Assembly (NCBI GenBank): GCA_016783355.1
Contig: JADHWR010000064.1
Span: 1 to 6,492, forward strand
From: Candidatus Omnitrophota bacterium
GTDB lineage: Bacteria > Omnitrophota > Gorgyraeia > Gygaellales > JAHJCI01
Direction of reading: 5' to 3'
Length of the DNA stretch: 6,492 nt
Positions 1 through 4,892 of the stretch are shown here, one piece after another. Numbering within the stretch: position 1 is the stretch's first letter; each line of letters opens with the position of its first letter. Both the position numbers and the translations under genes were made by a program. The notes beneath the pieces were generated by a model that was not told the DNA's origin, ran no database searches, and was given only the letters and a program-made list of their open reading frames with translations.

Positions 1-2
1 TT

Positions 3-1340
3 TTGGGGATTAGATTAGACAGTGGTAATTTAGTTGCTTTATCTAAAATGGCAAGAAAGAGGCTAGATCGTGCCGGCCTTGCGGAGGTTGAGATTTTTGC
101 TAGTGGGAATTTAGATGAATATAAGATTTATGAGTTATTAAAAAAGGGAGCAAGCATCGACAATTTCGGCGTAGGTACCAAGATGGGGGTAAGCCAGGAT
201 GCCCCCTTTATTGATGTTATCTATAAAATCAGTGAAGTGATGGATGAGGAGGGGAATTTTTTCCCGACAATGAAATTAAGCCAGGCAAAGACAACCCTCC
301 CCGGGAGAAAGCAGGTTTATAGAATCGGAGATTCCAAGGGCAAGTTTCTTAGGGATATCTTGGCTTTAGAACGAGAGAAGATAAGGGGACGGCCTTTGTT
401 AAAACAGGTAGTAGAAAAGGGTGAGATAATTTATGCCAAGCCAACATTGAATCAAATTCGCAACTTTACCAAGAGAAATCTTTCCGCTTTGGGTGAGAAG
501 TATAAAAGACTGACTCAGCCAGCGATTTATCCTGTAATTATTAGTCGGCAACTTAACAATTTAATCAGGGATTCGTTATTCCAGATAAAAAAGCGCCAAA
601 ATCAAGGGACATCCCTGCCTGCCGGCAGGCAGGGGGAGAAGTGTCCCCAGGGGATTATTTTTCTTGATATTGATACCCAGTATGATTTTATGAACCCTCG
701 CGGAAAGCTCTATATTCCTAAAGCAGAAGAGTTAATTCCTAATCTGAGGCGTTTATTTAGGTTTGCAGAGAAAAATAATATTCCGGTAGTTTCCTCTTTA
801 GATACCCATAGAAGGAATGATCCAGAATTTAAACACTTTCCTCCTCATTGCATAAAAGGCACTCGGGGATATAAGAAAATGGAAGAAACTTTCTTAAACA
901 AGGTAAGGCCAGTTAGGAAAAGAGCATCAATCCAATGTCGCCGCGAGCCTTCTTGCGGGAGAAAGCAAATTTTTATTACAAAGCATACTATTGATGTTTT
1001 TTCTAATCCTCAGATTAAAATTATTCTAAAACCTTGCCAAGTCGTTTATGTTTTTGGCGTAGCTCTTGATTACTGCGTAAAGGCAGCCTGTCTTGGCCTG
1101 GTTAATTTAGGCATAAAGACATATTTAGTAAGAGATGCCACCAAGGCAGTTTCCACTAAGGGAGAAAGAGAGACACTGAGGTTGCTAAAGCAAAAGGGCA
1201 TCATTTTTCTTAAGACAGAGGAAGTAATTGAAAGCTTAAAAGAAGGCATCGCTAGAGCCTTGAGGATAAGGTTGGGTTTGTACAGTTGCACACACAATGG
1301 ATACGAAAGATTTAAAAGGATTAGCCACAGGAATTGGTAG
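3..1340 (+). CDS. Nicotinate phosphoribosyltransferase-nicotinamidase fusion (5' truncated)
   Basis: One uninterrupted reading frame joins two NAD-salvage enzymes. It enters from beyond the window edge, so the TTG at 3 is not a real start; family lengths suggest roughly 250 residues are missing. Residues ~1-196 (numbered from the first visible codon) match the C-terminal half of nicotinate phosphoribosyltransferase, with IRLDSGNL (3-10), FASGNLDEYKI (32-42) and the phosphate-loop-like FGVGTKMG (55-62). Residues ~217-412 form a nicotinamidase of the isochorismatase-like cysteine hydrolase family: catalytic Asp224 in DTQYDF, metal ligands Asp267, His269 and His282 (PPHC), Lys327 in ITKHT, and the nucleophile Cys358 in GVALDYC. 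Nicotinamidase would turn nicotinamide into nicotinate, which the other domain converts to nicotinate mononucleotide with PRPP, so the fusion covers consecutive steps. The linker contains SLPAGRQG, encoded by a palindrome. The last ~30 residues look unstructured and overlap the next gene. Confidence 0.9.
   Translation: MGIRLDSGNLVALSKMARKRLDRAGLAEVEIFASGNLDEYKIYELLKKGASIDNFGVGTKMGVSQDAPFIDVIYKISEVMDEEGNFFPTMKLSQAKTTLPGRKQVYRIGDSKGKFLRDILALEREKIRGRPLLKQVVEKGEIIYAKPTLNQIRNFTKRNLSALGEKYKRLTQPAIYPVIISRQLNNLIRDSLFQIKKRQNQGTSLPAGRQGEKCPQGIIFLDIDTQYDFMNPRGKLYIPKAEELIPNLRRLFRFAEKNNIPVVSSLDTHRRNDPEFKHFPPHCIKGTRGYKKMEETFLNKVRPVRKRASIQCRREPSCGRKQIFITKHTIDVFSNPQIKIILKPCQVVYVFGVALDYCVKAACLGLVNLGIKTYLVRDATKAVSTKGERETLRLLKQKGIIFLKTEEVIESLKEGIARALRIRLGLYSCTHNGYERFKRISHRNW
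606..647. repeat. Palindromic repeat inside the inter-domain linker
   Basis: A perfect 22-bp palindrome occupies 613-634 (arm CCCTGCCTGCC and its complement). It is flanked by further pairing arms, GGGACAT at 606-612 and GTGTCCC at 641-647, with a six-base bulge on the right side. The element is in frame and is translated as part of the linker (SLPAGRQG), between the phosphoribosyltransferase and nicotinamidase domains. From memory, palindromes of this sequence recur in several candidate-phylum genomes; I could not check this here. Confidence 0.85.
941..958. repeat. Small hairpin within the nicotinamidase coding region
   Basis: Arms CCGCGAG (941-947) and CTTGCGG (952-958) pair over 7 bp, including one G-T wobble, around the loop CCTT. 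It encodes part of RREPSCGRK (313-321), in a stretch before the catalytic Lys327 that looks less family-like than its surroundings. It may be a second intragenic palindrome or simply chance. Confidence 0.4.
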
Positions 1341-2337
1341 TCTGCCACATATAGATGCTGATTTGGCCTTGGATTTGATCTTTAAATATATCCCTCAAAT
1401 TCCTTTTTGGCCGCAGCTGCCCAAAAGAAATATGCGCGAGAGAATGGTTGCTCAATTCAGCCAGGGCTTGCCTTGTCTTCGTTTGGATGAAAAGGGTTTA
1501 TTTTTTGATTCGGAAATACTCGAACAAGAAATGGCCCAATTCTATGAACATATCGTCGCCGATGACAATGAGTATTTCAAAATTGCTCCTGATTTTGCTG
1601 CTGGACTCTGGCAATTTCTTTCTCGGCTAGAGAAAGCAAACCTTAATCAAATCAAATTTATTAAGGGGCAGGTTACTGGTCCATTTACCTTTGCCGCAAG
1701 TATTAATGACAATGAGGGTAGGGCAATTTTATATAATTCTGTTCTTATTCAGGCAGTGCAGGAAGGCTTAGCGATGAAGGCGCGCTGGCAGATAGATCTG
1801 TTTAGAAGATTCAGTAAGCCAATAATTATATTTTTGGATGAGCCGTATTTAGCCTGTTTCGGCTCAGCTTTTACTCCCCTAAATCGCCAGGACGTTATTT
1901 CCGTCTTGAGCGAATTTACTAAAAAAATTAAAGCCCCGGATGTATTAACCGGCGTCCATTGTTGCGGTAATACTGATTGGTCAATGTTTACAGAGGTGCC
2001 CGATATTGATATCATTAGTTTCGATGCCTTTAATTTCTTTGATCGAATCATGCTTTATGCAGACCAGCTCCTTGGGTTTTTTAAAAAAGGAGGCTTGCTT
2101 GCCTGGGGGATTGTGCCTACGCAAGACTTCAATCCCCAGATCAATGTCGCCGTTTTATCCCAGAGGTTAAACGCGGGCATAGAAACCTTAATTAGGAAGG
2201 GGATAGATAAAGATCTACTTAAGAAGAGCTTGATTTTGACTCCTTCTTGTGGCTTAGGGGTTCTAAATTCGGATAAAGCAGAGCCAATATTTAAGTGCCT
2301 GGCCGAGCTCTCTTCTACTTTGAGAATAGAAAGTTAA
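1297..2337 (+). CDS. Stand-alone methionine-synthase-like protein (MetE C-terminal/UROD superfamily)
   Basis: A 346-residue protein that matches the zinc-containing barrel of cobalamin-independent methionine synthase and its short relatives, without the N-terminal half of full MetE. Visible motifs are TGIGSLPH (11-18), IKGQVTGPF (122-130), FLDEPYL (179-185), the zinc-site HCCGN (His221, Cys223), ISFDAF (Asp243, where MetE has a glutamate) and TPSCGLG (Cys318). The ligand set H-x-C ... D ... C suggests zinc-activated thiol methylation. The methyl donor cannot be read from the sequence; short 'core' MetE-type enzymes in other organisms take the methyl group from a corrinoid protein, so that is possible here. 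ATG 1297 is the first usable start after an in-frame TAA at 1267, and the conserved GLATGIGSLPH follows at once, but no strong Shine-Dalgarno is seen. It overlaps the upstream gene by 44 bp, which suggests co-transcription. Exact substrate unknown. Confidence 0.85.
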   Translation: MDTKDLKGLATGIGSLPHIDADLALDLIFKYIPQIPFWPQLPKRNMRERMVAQFSQGLPCLRLDEKGLFFDSEILEQEMAQFYEHIVADDNEYFKIAPDFAAGLWQFLSRLEKANLNQIKFIKGQVTGPFTFAASINDNEGRAILYNSVLIQAVQEGLAMKARWQIDLFRRFSKPIIIFLDEPYLACFGSAFTPLNRQDVISVLSEFTKKIKAPDVLTGVHCCGNTDWSMFTEVPDIDIISFDAFNFFDRIMLYADQLLGFFKKGGLLAWGIVPTQDFNPQINVAVLSQRLNAGIETLIRKGIDKDLLKKSLILTPSCGLGVLNSDKAEPIFKCLAELSSTLRIES

Positions 2338-2348
2338 AAATAGAAAGT
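2325..2348 (+). repeat. 10-bp direct repeat across the stop codon
   Basis: AATAGAAAGT occurs at 2325-2334 and again at 2339-2348, spanning the TAA stop of the methionine-synthase-like gene and ending just before the TTGACA box. It may be a small duplication; no function can be assigned. Confidence 0.5.
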
Positions 2349-2350
2349 AA

Positions 2351-2379
2351 TTGACAAAATAGATTAATTTCTGTATTAT
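2351..2379 (+). promoter_or_regulatory. Predicted sigma70-type promoter
   Basis: A perfect -35 box TTGACA (2351-2356) is followed, after exactly 17 bp, by TATTAT (2374-2379), five of six matches to the -10 consensus. Transcription would begin near 2386 and run through the inverted-repeat region into the oxidoreductase operon, giving a leader of about 400 nt. This is the best promoter-like sequence in the window. It lies 14 bp after the stop of the preceding gene, so it would uncouple the operon from the genes upstream. Confidence 0.65.
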
Positions 2380-2425
2380 ATTAAGACGTTTTTCAAATAA
2401 TGCCCAGACTTATGGAACGAAGTGC

Positions 2426-2515
2426 CCTGCTAAATTTGCCCTAAGAAATCACGTAGTGATTTCAAGGACTAAGTCCCGTGAATCCGCAGGATTCCACGGG
2501 GAAAAATTTAGCAGG
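2426..2515. repeat. Cloverleaf-like inverted-repeat element 1
   Basis: A perfect 12-bp closing stem (CCTGCTAAATTT at 2426-2437 with its complement at 2504-2515) encloses two hairpins. Hairpin A is GAAATCAC/GTGATTTC (2445-2452 and 2456-2463) with the three-base loop GTA. Hairpin B is CCCGTGAATCC (2475-2485) paired with 2489-2500, with loop GCA and one bulged C. Between them lies GGACTAAGTCC (2466-2476). A competing pairing exists: 2481-2501 with 2522-2540 gives 18 Watson-Crick pairs plus one wobble and a two-base bulge. That would break hairpin B and conflict with the closing stem. Confidence 0.85.
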
Positions 2516-2550
2516 ATTGGTCCCCGGAATTCTGCGGATTTTAGGGGAAA

Positions 2551-2610
2551 CATAATCCTTCGATTTTACTCAGGATTATGTCCTGGGTGCAGTCGAAGGA
2601 CATAATCCTG
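2551..2610. repeat. Hairpin element with alternative pairings
   Basis: The octamer CATAATCC occurs at 2551-2558 and 2601-2608, with its complement GGATTATG at 2573-2580, so the middle copy can pair with either side. Pairing to the right extends to a perfect 13 bp (2571-2583 with 2598-2610). A third option pairs 2557-2574 with 2582-2599: 14 Watson-Crick pairs, three wobbles and one mismatch around a 7-base loop. These folds exclude one another. The third arm resembles a CCTGAGNGNAGTCGAAGG-type repeat that I recall from many bacterial genomes (unverified). Confidence 0.8.
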
Positions 2611-2623
2611 ATGGCTGAATTTG

Positions 2624-2746
2624 TCCCGCTGAGTGTACCAAAATTATGAAACACCCTGTAGAATTTCTTTAGAAATTCTACAGGACTAGTCCTGAGGAAT
2701 TCGTAGAATTCCTCAGGGGAATTTTGGTACATCTTACGAAGCGGGA
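2624..2746. repeat. Cloverleaf-like inverted-repeat element 2
   Basis: This has the same plan as element 1 but different arm sequences. The outermost stem is TCCCGCT/AGCGGGA (2624-2630 and 2740-2746), and the closing stem is GTACCAAAATT (2635-2645) with its 11-bp complement at 2720-2730. Inside, hairpin A pairs CCTGTAGAATTTCT (2655-2668) with 2671-2684, a perfect 14-bp match. Hairpin B pairs CCTGAGGAATTC (2691-2702) with 2706-2717, a perfect 12-bp match with loop GTA, as in hairpin A of element 1. The two hairpins are joined by the palindrome GGACTAGTCC (2683-2692), close to the GGACTAAGTCC of element 1. Confidence 0.85.
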
Positions 2747-2752
2747 TACTTC

Positions 2753-2797
2753 GACCAAATAACTTACATCGCACTTCGTGCTTCGTAAGTTATGGTC
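2753..2797. repeat. Hairpin running into the start of the gamma-subunit gene
   Basis: Arms GACCA (2753-2757) and TAACTTAC (2760-2767) pair with GTAAGTTA (2785-2792) and TGGTC (2793-2797). An inner GCAC/GTGC stem (2771-2774 and 2778-2781) sits on symmetric three-base internal loops. The right arm contains the ATG at 2792 and ends nine bases before the ATG at 2807. A competing partner exists upstream: CTTACGAAGC at 2733-2742 is the exact complement of 2780-2789. A role in translation initiation is possible but inferred. Confidence 0.7.
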
Positions 2798-2806
2798 TCA
2801 CTGAAA

Positions 2807-3352
2807 ATGAAGGAAATTCGTATTCATGCGCGAGCAGGACAAGGAGCAATAACCACTGCCTATATTCTAGGTGAGGCCTATTTTATTAAAGGTATGTATG
2901 CCTATGCTTTTCCTCATTTTGGAGCGGCTCGTATGGGCGCCCCGATGAACGCCTTTGTAAGAGTAGATAACAAGCCCGTGCGCATAAGAAGCCAAATTTA
3001 TAAACCAAATTTTGTGATTGTTGTAGATTTTACAATTATGCGTAGTTTTGATTGTTTAGCCGGACTCAAAGAAGATGGTATCGCGATCATTAACCAGCGA
3101 GAAGGGGTGGGGATACCCAAGGTAAAATTAAAGCAGAAGATACATATAGTGCCAGCAAATAAGATTGCTCAAGAGACTATCGGTCGACCGTTAGGAAATA
3201 CTGCTCTTTTGGGTGCCTATGCAGCAGCAACTGGTGAGATAGATTTAGATATCCTACAGCAGGCAATAAAGGTACACTTGGCGGGCAAGAAGCAGGAAGG
3301 TAATCTTGAGGCAGTCAAGCAGGGATTTGAATTTATAAAGAAGAATGTTTAA
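2807..3352 (+). CDS. porG: Pyruvate/2-oxoacid:ferredoxin oxidoreductase, gamma subunit
   Basis: Gamma subunit (domain III equivalent) of the multi-subunit 2-oxoacid:ferredoxin oxidoreductase, a cytoplasmic enzyme that makes acetyl-CoA, CO2 and reduced ferredoxin from pyruvate and CoA. From ATG 2807 the protein has 181 residues, a typical length. It starts MKEIRIHARAGQGAITTA, the usual family opening, followed by FGAARMGAPMNAFVRVD (~38-54) and GRPLGNTALLGAYAAATGEI (~126-145). An in-frame ATG at 2792 would add MVSLK, but that ATG lies in a hairpin arm. Neither start has a recognisable Shine-Dalgarno, so the choice rests on family similarity. First gene of a gamma-delta-alpha-beta operon, and preceded by a promoter and a structured leader. 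Pyruvate is the most likely substrate; another 2-oxoacid cannot be excluded. Confidence 0.9.
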   Translation: MKEIRIHARAGQGAITTAYILGEAYFIKGMYAYAFPHFGAARMGAPMNAFVRVDNKPVRIRSQIYKPNFVIVVDFTIMRSFDCLAGLKEDGIAIINQREGVGIPKVKLKQKIHIVPANKIAQETIGRPLGNTALLGAYAAATGEIDLDILQQAIKVHLAGKKQEGNLEAVKQGFEFIKKNV

Positions 3353-3410
3353 TGAAGAAATAAAAACATCAAACTCGGTACATAAAGTATAAAACAGATG
3401 TCTCGTCTTT

Positions 3411-3417
3411 AGGGGGG
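3411..3417 (+). promoter_or_regulatory. Ribosome binding site of the delta-subunit gene
   Basis: AGGGGGG lies five bases before the ATG at 3423, within a longer purine run. It supports the start chosen for the ferredoxin-like subunit and contrasts with the missing site ahead of the gamma-subunit gene. Confidence 0.6.
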
Positions 3418-3422
3418 AGAGG

Positions 3423-3677
3423 ATGTTTGGTCCGATAATTGCTAAACCCGGTTCAAGTCGAAAAAATAAAACGGGTTCTTGGCGGATAGAATCTAAGCCT
3501 AAATTTTTACAGAGTAACTGTATTGCCTGTAAGTTATGCATTTTGATTTGTCCCGAGGGTTGTATTGAGGGGAGTCAGAAGAATACTTTTCATTGCGATT
3601 TTGATTACTGCAAGGGCTGTGGTAATTGTGCAAGTATTTGTCCAAAGCAGGATATAGTAATGGTGAAGCAAGAATGA
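3423..3677 (+). CDS. porD: Pyruvate/2-oxoacid:ferredoxin oxidoreductase, delta subunit (2x[4Fe-4S] ferredoxin)
   Basis: An 84-residue bacterial-type ferredoxin domain that carries electrons from the catalytic core to external ferredoxin. Two classic CxxCxxCxxxCP clusters are visible: Cys33, 36, 39 and 43 in CIACKLCILICP, and Cys63, 66, 69 and 73 in CKGCGNCASICP. As is usual in this fold, the last cysteine of each motif would ligate the other cluster. The N-terminal ~30 residues (GSWR motif at 18-21) match the extension typical of the delta subunit of this enzyme rather than a free ferredoxin. The gene follows gamma after a 70-bp gap, and its stop overlaps the alpha start as ATGA (3674-3677), a sign of translational coupling. 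Two extra cysteines (47 and 58) are outside the cluster motifs. Confidence 0.93.
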   Translation: MFGPIIAKPGSSRKNKTGSWRIESKPKFLQSNCIACKLCILICPEGCIEGSQKNTFHCDFDYCKGCGNCASICPKQDIVMVKQE

Positions 3678-4876
3678 AAGAGTTTCTAGAGGGTTCGCAA
3701 GCAATAGCCAAGGTGGTCAGTTTATGTAGGCCAGGGGTAATCTCTGCCTATCCAATCACCCCTCAGACCCATATAGTTGAGGGATTGGCTCAGTTGGTTG
3801 CAGACGGTAAGCTCGATTCCCAATTTATCAATGTAGAGAGCGAACATTCAGCAGCCTCACTAGTTCTGGGTGGTTCAGCAACAGGGGTACGCGTTTATAC
3901 GGCGACTAGCGCTCAAGGATTATTTCTTATGGCTGAGGTTTTGTTCAATATTGCGGGTATGCGTCTACCGGTTGTGCTCACCTGTGCTAATCGAGCAATG
4001 TCCGCACCGATCAGCATCTGGAATGATCAACAAGATTCAGTTTCCCTACGCGATAGCGGTTTAATCCAGTTTTATGCTGAAAATAATCAAGAGGCAGTGG
4101 ATTTACATCTAATTGCTTATCGGCTTGCCGAAGATAAAGATGTTATGCTTCCGGCAATGGTCTGTATTGACGGCTATATACTCACTCACGGGATCGAAAC
4201 AGTAGATATGCCTACACAGGAGGAGGTAGATAAATTTTTACCCCGATATCAACCTCCCTATAATTTAGATGTTGATCATCCGCTAACCTTAGGTTTTTTG
4301 GCTGATCCTGATTATTATATGGAGACGCGCTTTGCCATTCAGGAGACCTATAAAGAGATAGTTAAGTTTATGCCGCAATTGTTTGAGCAGTTTTCTTCAG
4401 CCTTTGGTCGTAGTTATAATTTTGTAGAGAAATACCACCTGGAAGATGCAGATAAGGTAATTGTGGCTATGGGCTCTGTTTGTGGCACAATTAAAGATGT
4501 AGTAGATGAGTTAAGGAAAAAGGGCAAAAGGGTTGGTTTGCTTAAGATTATGGTTCTGCGCCCCTTCCCTAATCAGCAAATCTGTAATGCCCTGAAGGGT
4601 ATTTCTAGGATCGCAGTATTGGATCGAGCATTATCTTTAGGTTCGATTGCTCCCTTAGCTTCTGAGATTAAGGCTTCATTCTTTGGTAAGAAAAAAGCAC
4701 CTAAGATAATCAGCAGTTTTATCGCCGGGCTCGGTGGCCGGGATATCACCAAAGACAGTATAAAGGAGATATTTCGTCAGTTAAACCAGAAAGAAATTAC
4801 TGGTAATTTTATTGATTTAAAACCAGAATTATTGCAAGCCCCGTTAGAAACAACTTTAGGGAATCGAAGTTTCTAA
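3674..4876 (+). CDS. porA: Pyruvate/2-oxoacid:ferredoxin oxidoreductase, alpha subunit
   Basis: A 400-residue alpha subunit (domains I and II equivalent), which forms the active site together with beta. Motifs include SAYPITPQT (24-32), the substrate-side loop; VESEHSA (54-60), whose Glu57 probably contacts thiamine diphosphate; TCANRAMSAP (103-112); and IWNDQQDS (115-122), all typical of PorA. Domain II begins near residue 260 with KVIVAMGSVCGT and ends around GLGGRDIT (352-359). The frame stays open upstream to a TTG at 3626, but ATG 3674 gives the family-like start MKEFLEGSQAIA and a four-base overlap with the delta gene, so it is preferred. The last ~11 residues (PLETTLGNRSF) and the stop are encoded within an inverted repeat, so the natural C-terminus may have been extended or replaced by the repeat. 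Confidence 0.94.
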   Translation: MKEFLEGSQAIAKVVSLCRPGVISAYPITPQTHIVEGLAQLVADGKLDSQFINVESEHSAASLVLGGSATGVRVYTATSAQGLFLMAEVLFNIAGMRLPVVLTCANRAMSAPISIWNDQQDSVSLRDSGLIQFYAENNQEAVDLHLIAYRLAEDKDVMLPAMVCIDGYILTHGIETVDMPTQEEVDKFLPRYQPPYNLDVDHPLTLGFLADPDYYMETRFAIQETYKEIVKFMPQLFEQFSSAFGRSYNFVEKYHLEDADKVIVAMGSVCGTIKDVVDELRKKGKRVGLLKIMVLRPFPNQQICNALKGISRIAVLDRALSLGSIAPLASEIKASFFGKKKAPKIISSFIAGLGGRDITKDSIKEIFRQLNQKEITGNFIDLKPELLQAPLETTLGNRSF

Positions 4877-4880
4877 CGGG
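4840..4880. repeat. Inverted repeat spanning the alpha-subunit stop codon
   Basis: CCCGTTAGAAAC (4840-4851) pairs perfectly over 12 bp with 4869-4880 around a 17-base loop. The right arm contains the TAA stop of the alpha gene (4874-4876) and ends 12 bases before the ATG of the beta gene. No T-tract follows, so it is unlikely to be a terminator. It could affect mRNA stability or the ribosome's passage from alpha to beta, or be a repeat that landed at the gene end. Confidence 0.8.
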
Positions 4881-4892
4881 ACAAGAGAAATT

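Larger units (their letters stand above)
2400..2791. other. Non-coding region packed with inverted repeats
   Basis: About 390 bp with no credible coding sequence on either strand. The one open frame of note, on the minus strand (2541-2774), is made of repeat arms and resembles no family. Nearly every base falls in one or more inverted repeats, described as separate entries. None of the main hairpins is followed by a T-tract, so they do not look like ordinary intrinsic terminators. I recognise no known riboswitch or RNA family. Confidence 0.75.

Noticed and set aside
1070..1348. Minus-strand open frame of 92 codons
   Set aside because: It lies antisense to conserved nicotinamidase motifs and looks like no known protein.
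2426..2730. tRNA or tmRNA suggested by the cloverleaf shape
   Set aside because: Arm lengths, loop sizes and the lack of a T-loop GTTCNA motif or CCA end do not fit a tRNA, and the closing stems are too long.
2541..2774. Open frame of 77 codons on the minus strand in the repeat region
   Set aside because: It is built from inverted-repeat arms, has no family resemblance and no ribosome binding site.
2386..2791. Known riboswitch or T-box leader
   Set aside because: I recognise no conserved core of a thiamine, cobalamin, SAM or T-box element, and no terminator T-tract follows the hairpins.
2809..2828. GAAGGA as a ribosome binding site for an ATG at 2826
   Set aside because: That ATG is not in the gamma-subunit frame, and the conserved N-terminus begins earlier.
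3353..3422. Regulatory structure between the gamma and delta genes
   Set aside because: Only the ribosome binding site near the end is visible; I see no inverted repeat or promoter pair worth reporting.
3626..3673. Upstream TTG start for the alpha subunit
   Set aside because: The extra 16 residues come from the delta gene in another frame; ATG 3674 gives the family-like N-terminus and an ATGA overlap.
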